DNA of 19,160 bases from Scleromatobacter sp045810265 (GCA_045810265.1 JBJMWF010000144.1:1-19160); one strand, 5' to 3'. Positions 1-10,062 are shown, counted from the stretch's first letter. Notes: generated by a model not told the origin, from the sequence alone. Program-made: numbers and translations.

Positions 1-516
1 GCCCTGCGGCAGCTGCGCGATGGCGTCCGGCAGCGGGCCGTCGACGTCTCCCGCCACCGAGGCGAACTTCGGCTCGTTCGGATTGAAGGCCTGCAGCGCG
101 CCCAGGTAGGTCGGCGTCTCGACGGCCACCGTGTCGCCGGCGTCCAGCATCACCTTGCCGACGAGGTCGAGGCCTTGCTGGGAGCCGTTGGTGATCAGCA
201 CGCGCTCGGCCGGCGCATCGACGCCCTTGGCGCGCAGCATCGCCGAGACCCAGTCGCGCAGCGGGCCGAAGCCTTCACTGGCGGCGTACTGCAGCGCCTC
301 GCGCGGCGTGTCGGTCAGCACCTTGGCAGTGGCCTCGCGCATGGCGTCGACCGGGAAGGTGTCGGCCGAGGGCAGGCCGCCGGCCAGCGAGCGCACGCCG
401 GGCAGCTCGGTCAGCTTGAGGATCTCGCGAATGACCGACGGGTTCATGCGGTCGCAGCGTCGGGCCAGCTGCCAGGGCGAATTCGTCGAGTCGGGGGAGG
501 TGGTGGAACCGGTCAT
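1..516 (-). CDS. PLP-dependent class I/II aminotransferase (LysN / 2-aminoadipate aminotransferase-like), C-terminus off window
   Basis: The N-terminal 172 residues are visible and the gene runs out of the left edge. The ATG at 516 is preceded by a GAAGG-like ribosome site. The protein shows the fold-type I aminotransferase pattern of the LysN group: LAGGLPS near residue 45, the YAASEGFGPLRDW stretch, then NGSQQGLDL and ETPTYLGALQAF, which line the cofactor site. The catalytic Schiff-base lysine lies beyond the edge and cannot be checked. Family members move amino groups between an amino acid and 2-oxoglutarate in the cytoplasm; the substrate cannot be read from the sequence. It lies 34 bp downstream of the DMT transporter on the same strand, so both are probably one transcript under the divergent MocR regulator. 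That suggests uptake or export plus catabolism of one amine or amino acid. Confidence 0.88.
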   Translation of the reverse strand, partial: MTGSTTSPDSTNSPWQLARRCDRMNPSVIREILKLTELPGVRSLAGGLPSADTFPVDAMREATAKVLTDTPREALQYAASEGFGPLRDWVSAMLRAKGVDAPAERVLITNGSQQGLDLVGKVMLDAGDTVAVETPTYLGALQAFNPNEPKFASVAGDVDGPLPDAIAQLPQG

Positions 517-550
517 TGCAGAGCCTTCGGGAAACAACGGAGAAAGAAGA

Positions 551-1522
551 TCAGGTGCGGGCGCGCGGCACGCCGGCGGACATGCGCCGGCCCAGGTAGA
601 CGCACGCCATCACGGCGATGGAAAAGCCGAGCGTGGCCGGCCGCAGCCGCTCGCCCAGCACGGCCACGCTGAGCAGGATGGAGACGAAGGGTTGCAGCAG
701 CTGCACCTGGCTGACGCGCAGTGCGCCGCCCCAGGCCATGCCGCGGTACCAGGCGAAGAAGCCCATCCACATCGAGAAGATCGCGACGTAGGCGAAGCCG
801 GCCCAGGCAGCGGCGTGCACCGGCAGCGTCGGCCATTGGAGGGCGAGCACGGGCAAGGTCACCGGCAAGGCCAGCACCAGCACCCACGAGATGGTCTGTT
901 CGGCCGTCATGGCCTGCGGCCCGGACGACACACGCGCCCCGCAGATGTAGCCGATGGACGACGCGATCACCGCCCCGAGCAGCAGCAGGTCGCCCAGCTG
1001 CGGACGGCCCGCGCCGCTCCATGCCGCGAAGGCGACGACCAGCGCCGCGCCCAGCATCGCGAAGGTCCAGAAGCCGCGCGACGGCCGCTGGTGCAGCATC
1101 ACCGCGCCGACCGCGGCGGTGGCCAGCGGCATCAGGCCGGTGATGACGGACGCGTGCATCGCATCGACACGGCGCACGGCCAGGCCCAGCAACAGCGGCC
1201 AGCCGATGACATTGCCCAGCGCCGACATCGCCAGCATCGGCCAGTGCTGGCGGCGCGGCCAGGGTGCGCGCGTCAGCAGCAGGTACAGCATCGACAGCAG
1301 CCCCGCGACGCCGGCGCGGCCGATCGCCACGAACACCGGAGGCAGCTGCGGCGCGTCGTTGCTGCCCGCGGCCAGCCGCGTCATCGGAATGGTGCCGGCG
1401 AAGATCAGCATGCCCAGCAAGCCCAGCCACAGCCCCGCGCGCGAGCGCCGCGCCTGCTCCGCGTCGACCACGGCGGCAGCCGGCGTGGGCATCGACATGG
1501 CGGGCTGGGGTTCGAGACGCAT
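551..1522 (-). CDS. DMT superfamily transporter (EamA family)
   Basis: A 323-residue hydrophobic protein with about ten membrane segments in two EamA repeats, the normal size for this family. The first segment follows a polar N-terminus of about 28 residues and contains FAGTIPMTRLA; the ITGLMPLATAAVGAVML stretch closes the first repeat and VQLLQPFVSILLSV the second. Members move amino acids, amines or other metabolites across the inner membrane. I chose the ATG at 1522. The reading frame stays open upstream to 1681, but that extension crosses the repeat-rich spacer shared with mocR and has no hydrophobic or conserved content. ATGs at 1498 and 1492 are possible alternatives. The divergent MocR regulator and the downstream aminotransferase suggest regulated transport of an amino compound; the substrate is unknown. 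Confidence 0.9.
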   Translation of the reverse strand: MRLEPQPAMSMPTPAAAVVDAEQARRSRAGLWLGLLGMLIFAGTIPMTRLAAGSNDAPQLPPVFVAIGRAGVAGLLSMLYLLLTRAPWPRRQHWPMLAMSALGNVIGWPLLLGLAVRRVDAMHASVITGLMPLATAAVGAVMLHQRPSRGFWTFAMLGAALVVAFAAWSGAGRPQLGDLLLLGAVIASSIGYICGARVSSGPQAMTAEQTISWVLVLALPVTLPVLALQWPTLPVHAAAWAGFAYVAIFSMWMGFFAWYRGMAWGGALRVSQVQLLQPFVSILLSVAVLGERLRPATLGFSIAVMACVYLGRRMSAGVPRART

Positions 1523-1686
1523 CGGACCTGACGCGGCGCCGCGCTTCGGAACGAAGCGGACAAACGGCGTGCGAGATGGCCAGTCTAGGCTGATAATCAG
1601 TACACCAGCAGTACAGATGCCGGGTGCAGTTCGGTGATCTGTATCGGTGCTGGCGGCAATACAGACTCCGCCAACCGACACCCGCC
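1523..1686. promoter_or_regulatory. Divergent promoter/operator region between DMT transporter and mocR-type gene
   Basis: The spacer holds repeats unusual for this GC-rich window. CAGTACA occurs at 1598-1604 and again at 1609-1615, a direct repeat exactly 11 bp apart, about one helical turn. CTGTAT at 1639-1644 faces ATACAG at 1659-1664 as a perfect 6-bp inverted repeat with a 14-bp spacer. All share a TACAG/CTGTA core. MocR/TauR/PdxR regulators typically bind paired direct or inverted repeats between their own gene and a divergent target, so this is the likely operator. TAGACT on the minus strand (1587-1582) could be the -10 box of the transporter, but no good -35 box accompanies it. Confidence 0.55.
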
Positions 1687-3255
1687 ATGCAAGACGACGC
1701 CACGACTCCGAATCCGGCCGCCCCGCTCCGCCCGCGGCGCGGCGCTGCGGTTGCCAGCGCGCCCGTCGGCGTGGGCGCCACGCTGCTCGCGCGCAGCGCC
1801 TCGCAGACGCTGGCCGAACAGCTCGCCGGGCACTATGCGGCCCGAATCCGCCAGCGCCTGCTGCTGCCGGGCGCGCGCCTGCCGTCCGTGCGCGAAAGCG
1901 CGCGCCGCCATCGCGTGAGCCCGTCCACCGTGGTGGCGGCGTATGACCAGTTGCTGGCGCAAGGCCTGGTCGAGGCCAAGCGCCAGCGCGGCTTCTTCGT
2001 GCGCGACGGCGACACGATGGCGCCGCGCGCCACGACTGGCGCGCCCGAGTCCCAGGCGGCCACCCGCCTGGCGATCACCACCGAGACGGCGCTGCGCCTG
2101 GACGCCCCGCGGCGGCCGCCGCCGGTCGACGCCACGGCGCTGATCCGCGGCATGTTCGCCGCCGACGCCCAGCGCCCCGCGCCCGGCCTGGGCACGCTGC
2201 CGGCCGAGTGGCTGGACGCGGCGATGCTGCAGACGGCGCTGCGCCGCGTGATGGCGCCCGCGAAGTCCGCCAGCGCCACGCATCTGCCTTCGAGCTACCT
2301 GAGCTATGGCGAGCCCGCGGGCGACACGCGCCTGCGCCACGCGCTCGCGCAGCGCCTGGCCGACTTCGGCGTGCCGGCCGCACCGGCGCAGATCGTGACC
2401 GCCAACGGCGCGACCCACGCGCTCGACATCTGCTCGCGCGCCCTGCTCGCGCCCGGCGATGCGGTGCTCGTCGACGAGCCGGGTTGGTCGGTGGAATTCG
2501 CGCGCCTGACGCAGCTGGGCATGCGGCTGCTGCCGGTGCCGCGCGGTGTCGACGGCCCCGACCTCGGCGCGATGGCCGCGCTCGCCAAGGCCCACCAGCC
2601 GCGGCTGTACGTCACCTGCTCGGTGCTGCACAACCCGACCGGCGCGTCGCTGAGCCTGGCGTCGGCGCACCAGGTGCTGCGGCTGGCGGAGCAGCACGAC
2701 TTCCGCATCCTGGAGGACGACACCTACGCGCACCTCGCGCCGGCGCACGCGCCGCGGCTGTCCGCGCTCGACGGCCTGCGCCGCACGATCTACGTGTCGG
2801 GCTTCGCCAAGATCCTCGCGCCCGGCTGGCGCGTGGGCTTCATGGCCGCGCCGCCCGACCTCGTCGAGCGCTTCGTCGACGTCAAGCTGCTGGGCACGCT
2901 CACCACCCCCGCACTGCTGGAACAGGCCGTCGCGGTGTGCCTCGAACAAGGCTGGCTACGCCGCCACGCCGATCGCGTCATCGCCCGGCTGGGCGCGGCG
3001 CGCACGCGCACGGTCAAGCTGGCGCTGGCCGCAGGCTGCCGCTTCGCGACGCCGCCCATGGGCCTGTTCGGCTGGATCGACACCGGAGTCGACACCGAGC
3101 GCCTGGCCACCGACATGCTCGACGACGGCTGGCTGCTCGCTCCCGGCACGGTCTTCCACCCGGGACGCCAGCCCTCGACGCTGATGCGCATCAACTTCGC
3201 GACGACGCAGGATCCGCGCTTCTGGCGCGCCTTCGAGAGCGCGCGCGTCGGCTGA
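1687..3255 (+). CDS. MocR-type transcriptional regulator (GntR-type wHTH + aminotransferase-like domain)
   Basis: A 522-residue protein with two domains. A winged HTH spans about residues 41-107, with the GntR pattern PGARLPSVRESARRHRVSPS and a wing ending RGFFVRDG. A fold-type I aminotransferase domain fills the rest: NGATHALD, VLHNPTGASLS, ILEDDTYAHL, and the PLP-binding lysine K375 in SGFAKILAPGWRVGF; MRINFAT near the end carries the substrate-carboxylate arginine. MocR proteins use PLP or its adducts as effector and usually control a neighbouring divergent gene, here the DMT transporter and aminotransferase. I chose the ATG at 1687; an in-frame GTG at 1624 would make the coding region run through the operator repeats. 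The roughly 40 residues before the HTH are low complexity. Confidence 0.93.
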   Translation: MQDDATTPNPAAPLRPRRGAAVASAPVGVGATLLARSASQTLAEQLAGHYAARIRQRLLLPGARLPSVRESARRHRVSPSTVVAAYDQLLAQGLVEAKRQRGFFVRDGDTMAPRATTGAPESQAATRLAITTETALRLDAPRRPPPVDATALIRGMFAADAQRPAPGLGTLPAEWLDAAMLQTALRRVMAPAKSASATHLPSSYLSYGEPAGDTRLRHALAQRLADFGVPAAPAQIVTANGATHALDICSRALLAPGDAVLVDEPGWSVEFARLTQLGMRLLPVPRGVDGPDLGAMAALAKAHQPRLYVTCSVLHNPTGASLSLASAHQVLRLAEQHDFRILEDDTYAHLAPAHAPRLSALDGLRRTIYVSGFAKILAPGWRVGFMAAPPDLVERFVDVKLLGTLTTPALLEQAVAVCLEQGWLRRHADRVIARLGAARTRTVKLALAAGCRFATPPMGLFGWIDTGVDTERLATDMLDDGWLLAPGTVFHPGRQPSTLMRINFATTQDPRFWRAFESARVG

Positions 3256-3264
3256 AGCGAGTGG

Positions 3265-3576
3265 TCAGCCGCCGATGTTCAGGCCGAACATCTTCGAGAA
3301 CTCGAGGTACTGCTGCAGCGTCATCTTGTCCTTGGGCATCTTCGCGTCCATCTTCTTCGCCTCGGCCATGTGCATGTCCCAGCTCTTGGACATCGCATCC
3401 ATGAATTCCTTCTTGCTGACCATGCCGTCCTTGTTGGCGTCGATCTTGTCCATCTGCAGGTAGTACGTGACCGAGTCCTCGCGGCGCACGTCCTGCGCGA
3501 GCGAGGGCAGCGAGAACGACGCGGTGACGGCGAGCACGGCGCAGGCGAGGACGAGTTGGCGCAGCGAGGTCTTCAT
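3265..3576 (-). CDS. Small exported EF-hand protein
   Basis: A 103-residue protein starting at an ATG with a good GAAGGA ribosome site. Residues 1-27 form a signal peptide (K and R, a hydrophobic core, then a SLAQ cleavage site), so the mature protein should be periplasmic. One canonical EF-hand loop is visible at residues 46-57: D46, N48, D50, G51, V53, S54 and E57 fill the calcium positions. A second helix-loop-helix would fall around residues 75-95, but its loop lacks the acidic ligands. A single working loop would suggest calcium binding as a dimer or a small calcium buffer; no enzymatic role is visible. The stop codon lies 9 bp from the mocR stop, in convergent arrangement. Longer in-frame starts upstream lack any signal-peptide logic. 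Confidence 0.85.
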   Translation of the reverse strand: MKTSLRQLVLACAVLAVTASFSLPSLAQDVRREDSVTYYLQMDKIDANKDGMVSKKEFMDAMSKSWDMHMAEAKKMDAKMPKDKMTLQQYLEFSKMFGLNIGG

Positions 3577-3742
3577 GATGATTCCTTCGAGGGGGTTTGA
3601 CGGGTTTGTGGACGGCCAAGACGGCCGCTGATCCCGCCGGTCGCGCGCATCGAGCGCGGCGTCTTGCGGGCCAGTGACCGGTAGTCGTGCGATGGCGGTC
3701 AAACCTTACGAAGCACTTCAGCGCGAACCTGTCGCGATCGAC

Positions 3743-4915
3743 TCAGGGCGCCACGAACTGGCGGGCCCGTTCCCGCATCGCCTCGACCTCGCCTACCTTG
3801 GCCGTGCGGACCAGGTTGTTCAACGAATCGCGCATCTCATGACATTCGGAGAACCCGGTGGCCGGTGACCAGCGCGCCGCGGCGACGGCTCGTTCGGCCC
3901 GGATGAAATCGCGCCGCGAGGCATCGCCCGTGGTCTGGAGCAGCAGGGCGCCACTGATGGCCAGGCTCATCAAGGTGTCCGAGTGCGCGAACATCGTGTC
4001 GCTGATCGTGCGACAGGTCTGCGCGAGCGCCGCGTCGCCGCCCGCCTTGTCCTGGCAGACCTGGATCAAGGGCTGGAATGGCGGAAGCGGCAGGACGGCT
4101 TCCACGCTCGTCGCCTTGAACGCCAGGTCGTTGCCCGCCGCCAGCCCGGGCCCGTCCTTCTCTGCGCGAAGCGCCAATGCGCCGGCGGCGATCCGGGGAT
4201 ACACGTCGAAGCGCGTCGCCGACGCCAGGCGGGACATCGCCACCCGGACGCCTTCGGGGTCGTCACGCGCCTGCGCCTCGGACAGTGCCGTCAACCACGG
4301 CGCGCCGTTGTCGGGGTCCAGCTGCATCCAGCGCTCGAGGCTGATGGCGCCGCAGCTCGGCGCGGGCGGCCGGTTGGCATGGCACATGCGATATCCCAAC
4401 GCGTAGAGCCGGGCGTCGGTGGTGACAACGGCTTGCTGCACGACGGCCTCATCCCGGCCGGACTCGGTGCGCATCTCACCGACATTGAGCAGATCCGCCA
4501 CCGCGCGATCCAGTGGATCGGTGCTGGCGCGCAAGGCAGCCTCCAGCCGGACCTGGGTCGCGACATAGCCGGACGACGCGCCGGCCGTCTGCACCGGTTG
4601 AGCTCCGGCCGCGCCGGCCTGGGCGTACGCCGGCCGGCCCTCGATGCCGCAGCTGTCCTTCTCCTTGGCGGGGGCAGGCGCGGACGCGGCCAGCGATTCC
4701 GCGAAGCTCCAGGGATTGTCCGGCATCGTCGCCAGGGCGAACGCAGCCTCGCGGCGCGCCCGCATCCCCGGGGGATCGATGTCGATGTCGGGCGGCGCCG
4801 CGACCGCCTGATGCCCTGTCGCCGGGGCACGCACGACCCACCATGCGCCGACCACCAGCAGCACCCCGCCCACCGCGACCACCGCGCGGCGAACCGTCAG
4901 CGCTGGACGCCGCAT
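3743..4915 (-). CDS. Hypothetical membrane-anchored protein, TPR-like helical periplasmic domain
   Basis: 390 residues, not recognised as a named family. A single hydrophobic segment at about residues 10-28 follows an arginine-rich N-terminus, so the rest is probably periplasmic. The body is alanine-rich and helical, with SEAQARDDPEGVRVAMSRL and similar stretches recalling TPR or Sel1-like helical hairpins. Cysteines cluster in CGIEGRPAY, in a CHANRPPAPSC pair, in CQD and CRTISD, and in ECHEMRDSL; several could form disulphides in the periplasm. The ATG at 4915 has AGGGAG upstream and sits 10 bp after the uup stop, so it is very probably co-transcribed with gshB and uup. Nothing in the sequence gives an activity. 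Confidence 0.75.
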   Translation of the reverse strand: MRRPALTVRRAVVAVGGVLLVVGAWWVVRAPATGHQAVAAPPDIDIDPPGMRARREAAFALATMPDNPWSFAESLAASAPAPAKEKDSCGIEGRPAYAQAGAAGAQPVQTAGASSGYVATQVRLEAALRASTDPLDRAVADLLNVGEMRTESGRDEAVVQQAVVTTDARLYALGYRMCHANRPPAPSCGAISLERWMQLDPDNGAPWLTALSEAQARDDPEGVRVAMSRLASATRFDVYPRIAAGALALRAEKDGPGLAAGNDLAFKATSVEAVLPLPPFQPLIQVCQDKAGGDAALAQTCRTISDTMFAHSDTLMSLAISGALLLQTTGDASRRDFIRAERAVAAARWSPATGFSECHEMRDSLNNLVRTAKVGEVEAMRERARQFVAP

Positions 4916-4925
4916 GGCTGGCTCC

Positions 4926-6842
<1,917 letters not shown>

Positions 6843-6866
6843 CGGCGGGTCGCTATCGTCTTGCGG

Positions 6867-7865
6867 TCAGAAAGGGTCATGGCCTTCGGTCGTCGGTCGG
6901 GTGAGCATGCGTTGCACGGTGGCTTCGAGCGCGTCGACGAACATCTTCGCCACGTCGAAACCGGTCTGGTCGGTGATTTCCTGGAAGCAGGTCGGGCTGG
7001 TGACGTTGATCTCGGTGAGGGTGTCGCCGATCACGTCCAGGCCCACGAGCAACAGCCCGCGCCGGGCCAGCTTGGGGCCAATGACGCCGGCGATCTCGCG
7101 CTCGCGCGGCGTGATGTCGCGCGCCACGCCCAGGCCGCCGGCGGCCAGGTTGCCGCGCACTTCACCACCTTGCGGGATACGCGCGAGGGTATGCGGCACG
7201 GCCTGGCCGTCGATCACGAGCACGCGCTTGTCGCCATCGACGATCTCGGGCACGAACTTCTGCACCATGATCGTCTGCGCGCCGCCCAGATTGAGCGTCT
7301 CGACGATGCTGCCCAGGTTCAGGCCGTCGTCCCGGACGCGGAAGATGCCCATGCCGCCCATGCCGTCGAGCGGCTTGAGGATGATGTCGCGGTGCTCGCG
7401 GTGGAACGCACGCACGTCCGCGGCCGAGCGCGTGACGAGCGTGGGCGCGATGAATTGGGGGAACTCCAGGATCGCGAGCTTCTCGGGATGCTCCCGCAGC
7501 GCGGCCGGCGAGTTCAGCACGATCGCGCCGTCGCGCTCGGCGTGGCTCAGCAGGTGGGTCGCATAGAAGTATTCGCTGTCGAACGGCGGATCCTTGCGCA
7601 TCAGCACGGCGTCGAACTCGGCGACGGTCACCACCTCGGGCCCGGTCGTCGAGTACCAGGCCTCGTGGCTGTGGCCCTCGACGCCGGTGAGCGTGATGGG
7701 CAGCGCGCGCGCCTGCACGCGGCCGCCGCGCTGCCAGCTCAGGTCGACCGGCTGGGTTGCCCACAGCGTGTGGCCGCGCCTGGCCGCCTCGCGCATCATG
7801 GCGAAGGTCGAGTCCTTGTAGATCTTGAACGTATCGAGCGGATCGGCGACGAACAGCAGCTTCAT
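6867..7865 (-). CDS. gshB: Glutathione synthetase
   Basis: 332 residues, slightly longer than the E. coli enzyme. It joins gamma-glutamylcysteine and glycine with ATP in the cytoplasm to give glutathione. The N-terminal pre-ATP-grasp domain begins MKLLFVADPL and contains KIYKDSTFAMM. The ATP-grasp part has ILKPLDGMGGMG (162-173), the glycine-rich ATP-binding loop, and GGEVRGNLAAGG (233-244). The metal-binding end is EINVTSPTCFQEI (285-297), typical of proteobacterial GshB. I chose the ATG at 7865, with AGGTG upstream; the frame stays open to 8003, but that stretch is an arginine-rich low-complexity extension. No gshA is visible. The arrangement gshB-uup-unknown, all with short gaps, suggests one transcript. 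Confidence 0.96.
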   Translation of the reverse strand: MKLLFVADPLDTFKIYKDSTFAMMREAARRGHTLWATQPVDLSWQRGGRVQARALPITLTGVEGHSHEAWYSTTGPEVVTVAEFDAVLMRKDPPFDSEYFYATHLLSHAERDGAIVLNSPAALREHPEKLAILEFPQFIAPTLVTRSAADVRAFHREHRDIILKPLDGMGGMGIFRVRDDGLNLGSIVETLNLGGAQTIMVQKFVPEIVDGDKRVLVIDGQAVPHTLARIPQGGEVRGNLAAGGLGVARDITPREREIAGVIGPKLARRGLLLVGLDVIGDTLTEINVTSPTCFQEITDQTGFDVAKMFVDALEATVQRMLTRPTTEGHDPF

Positions 7866-7914
7866 GGAGACACCTGGGGGTGGCGTATGCGACCGCGCGG
7901 GATGCGTGGACGGC

Positions 7915-7946
7915 GGGGAAAACAGGAGGCCGCGAGCGACTCGCGG
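7915..7946 (-). terminator. Possible terminator after benE
   Basis: A perfect 7-bp stem, CCGCGAG (7930-7936) and CTCGCGG (7940-7946), with a 3-base loop. Read leftward it is followed by CCTCCTGTTTTCC, a short interrupted T tract. It lies 79 bp beyond the benE stop and 65 bp before the gshB start. It could end benE transcripts; the T tract is weak and it may be only a GC-rich hairpin. Confidence 0.35.
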
Positions 7947-8024
7947 TGATGCGGACGCGAGATGATCGCGCGCCCGGCGCCGACGTCGCGTCGGCAGGGA
8001 CATTCGGCGCGCGGCGTCAGCCAG

Positions 8025-9188
8025 TCAACGCGCGGCAGCCCGGAAGTGTTGCACACCCAGCGCGACCGCGCCGGCGACGACGCCCCAGAACGGCGCGCCG
8101 ATGCCACCCAGGCTCACGCCGGACAGCGTCACGAGGAAGGTGATGGCCGCGGCGTCGCGGTGCTTTTCCACCGCCAGCGCCGACGACAACGCGCCCGCGA
8201 TCGTGCCCAGCAGCGCGAGCCCGGCCACCGCCACCACCAGCGCATGCGGGAAAGCGCCGACCAGCCCGACGACCGCGCCGCCGCCCAGTCCGATCAGCAG
8301 GTAGAACACGCCCGCGGCGACCGGCGCGACATAGCGCCGCTTCGGGTCGGGATGCGCCTCGGGGCCCATGCAGATGGCCGCGGTGATGGCCGCCAGGTTC
8401 AGGCCGAACGAGCCGAACGGCGCCAGCAGCAGCGTCGCGATGCCCGTGCTGGCGATCACCGGCGACACCGGCGCCGTCACGCCCGCCGCCCGCTGCGCCG
8501 CGACGCCCGGCAGATTCTGCGAGGCCATCGTCACGAGAAACAGCGGCAGTCCGAGACCGATGGCTGCCGCCACGCTGAATTCGGGCATCACGAAGACAGG
8601 CCGGGCCCAGCCCCACTGAACGCCGGCCAGCGAAATGCGGCCCGAGAGCGCGGCGATCGCGATGCCCGCCAGCAGCACGCCCGGTACCGCGAAGCGCGGC
8701 CAGAAGCGGCGGCCCAGCATGAACACCAGCGCCATCGCGCCGACGAGGGTAGCGTCGCCGTGCGCGGCGAGCGCGGCGTCGAGTCCGAAGCGCGTCAGCA
8801 CGCCGGCCAGCAGCGCCGCGGCGATCGCGACCGGCACGCGGTCCATCAGCCGCTCGAACAGACCGGAGGCGCCGGCCAGCGCGATCAGCGCCGCCGAGAC
8901 GATGAACGCGCCGGTCGCGACAGCCAGTGTCATGCCGTGCGTGGCCGCGAGCAGCGCCGCGCCCGGCGTCGACCATGCGGTGAGCACCGGCTGGCGATAC
9001 CAGAGCGACAAGCCGATGCTGGTGATGCCGGTGCCCACGCCCAGCGCCCACATCCACGAAGTGGCCTGCTCGGGCGTCGCGCCCAGGCTCTGCGCCGCCT
9101 GGAACACGATGGCCACCGAACTGGTGAAGCCCACCAGCACCGCTATGAAGCCGGCGACCAGCGCCGAGAGGGAGAGATCCTTGAACAT
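8025..9188 (-). CDS. benE: Benzoate/H+ symporter, BenE family
   Basis: 387 residues with around 12 hydrophobic segments, the BenE size. Family features are the start LSALVAGFIAVLVGFTSSVAIVF, the GVGTGITSIGLSLWYRQPVLTAWSTPGAALL stretch, VTMASQNLPG, and APFGSFGLNLAAITAAICMG with EAHPDPKRRY. Founding members take up benzoate with protons across the inner membrane, but many relatives are uncharacterised. No benzoate dioxygenase or catechol genes are near, so the substrate is not supported by context. The ATG at 9188 (MFKDLSLS) is preferred; a TTG three codons upstream (9197) is possible, and neither has a clear ribosome site. Confidence 0.9.
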   Translation of the reverse strand: MFKDLSLSALVAGFIAVLVGFTSSVAIVFQAAQSLGATPEQATSWMWALGVGTGITSIGLSLWYRQPVLTAWSTPGAALLAATHGMTLAVATGAFIVSAALIALAGASGLFERLMDRVPVAIAAALLAGVLTRFGLDAALAAHGDATLVGAMALVFMLGRRFWPRFAVPGVLLAGIAIAALSGRISLAGVQWGWARPVFVMPEFSVAAAIGLGLPLFLVTMASQNLPGVAAQRAAGVTAPVSPVIASTGIATLLLAPFGSFGLNLAAITAAICMGPEAHPDPKRRYVAPVAAGVFYLLIGLGGGAVVGLVGAFPHALVVAVAGLALLGTIAGALSSALAVEKHRDAAAITFLVTLSGVSLGGIGAPFWGVVAGAVALGVQHFRAAAR

Positions 9189-9385
9189 GGGCGCCAAGCG
9201 TACCCGACCATGTGCAGCCAGCTCTACCGTAGGACAGGCGGACCCCCGAGCGTCAGTAAAGCGCGGTTGCTCTCCGCTTTTTCACTTTCTGATGCAACTC
9301 GGCACGTTGGCTGACATCCGGACGGGGCTGCGGAACGTTTAATGGATACCAGCCCAACAGGACGGGCATCCCAGAGGACCACTCC

Positions 9386-10048
9386 ATGAACAGCACCACC
9401 CCGAACACCCAACGCTCCACCGCCAGCGGCATCCATCGCGGCGTCTGGATCGGCGGCGGCCTGATGGCCCTGACGATCATCGCGCTCGCCACCACGCTGG
9501 TCGTCAGGAACACCGACGCGGTGCCCGATGCGACGGCTGCAACGGCCGCCGGCACGAGCTCCACCACGCTGGTCGCGACCAACGGCGCGCCGGCCACCCA
9601 GCAGGCGCCGGCCAACGAATCGGCACGCCCGGTCCACCACGTGCCGGCGCCGGTGCATCACGAAACCGCGCGCGACAACCCGCCGCAACAGGTCGCTGCC
9701 GCGCCGGTGTGCGAAACCTGCGGCGTGATCGACAGCTACAGCGCCGTCAAGGTGCAGGGCCAGAACAACGGCATCGGTGCCGTGGCCGGCGGCCTGGGTG
9801 GCGCGCTGGTCGGCAACAAGATCGCCGGCCGCAACAACCACACCCTCGGCGGCGTCGTCGGCGCCATCGGCGGCGGCTTGCTGGGCAACGCCATCGAATC
9901 GCACGAGCGCACCACCACCGCCTACGACGTGCGCGTGCGCATGGCCGACGGCTCGGTCCGCACGGTGCGCCAATCCGCCGTGCCCACCGTCGGCCAGCGC
10001 GTGAACGTCGAAGGCAACACCCTGCGTGCGATCGACGGCCAGGGCTGA
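9386..10048 (+). CDS. Glycine-zipper 2TM domain envelope protein
   Basis: 220 residues, ATG with AGAGGA upstream. One N-terminal membrane segment at about 20-40 (VWIGGGLMALTIIALATTL), then an Ala/Thr/Pro/His-rich linker to about residue 107. A CETC motif follows (109-112). The glycine-zipper 2TM domain at about 129-170 has repeats of GxxxG and AxxxG: GAVAGGLGGALVGNKIAG then GGVVGAIGGGLLGNAI. The C-terminus (177-217) resembles the beta-rich tail of SlyB / 17-kDa surface antigen proteins: YDVRVRMADGSVRTV. Unlike SlyB there is no lipobox cysteine, so it should be anchored in the inner membrane by the N-terminal segment. Function is unknown; related proteins affect envelope integrity. It converges on the TSUP gene. 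Confidence 0.85.
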   Translation: MNSTTPNTQRSTASGIHRGVWIGGGLMALTIIALATTLVVRNTDAVPDATAATAAGTSSTTLVATNGAPATQQAPANESARPVHHVPAPVHHETARDNPPQQVAAAPVCETCGVIDSYSAVKVQGQNNGIGAVAGGLGGALVGNKIAGRNNHTLGGVVGAIGGGLLGNAIESHERTTTAYDVRVRMADGSVRTVRQSAVPTVGQRVNVEGNTLRAIDGQG

Positions 10049-10062
10049 TCGCCAATAAATGG

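Noticed and set aside
131..1531. Long rightward open frames opposite the aminotransferase and DMT genes
   Set aside because: Arg/Pro/His/Gln-rich translations with no domain; they mirror real genes on the other strand in GC-rich DNA.
1624..1686. GTG start at 1624 giving a 21-residue longer MocR protein
   Set aside because: Would overlap the inverted repeat of the operator, and the added residues have no family resemblance; ATG at 1687 fits better.
9257..9285. Hairpin AAAGCG/CGCTTT followed by T residues, between benE and the glycine-zipper gene
   Set aside because: Only six base pairs, and no gene upstream in the rightward direction to terminate; likely chance.
7962..9314. 450-residue rightward open frame opposite benE
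   Set aside because: Translation rich in Arg, Gln and His, typical of the antisense of a membrane protein gene; BenE on the minus strand is clearly real.
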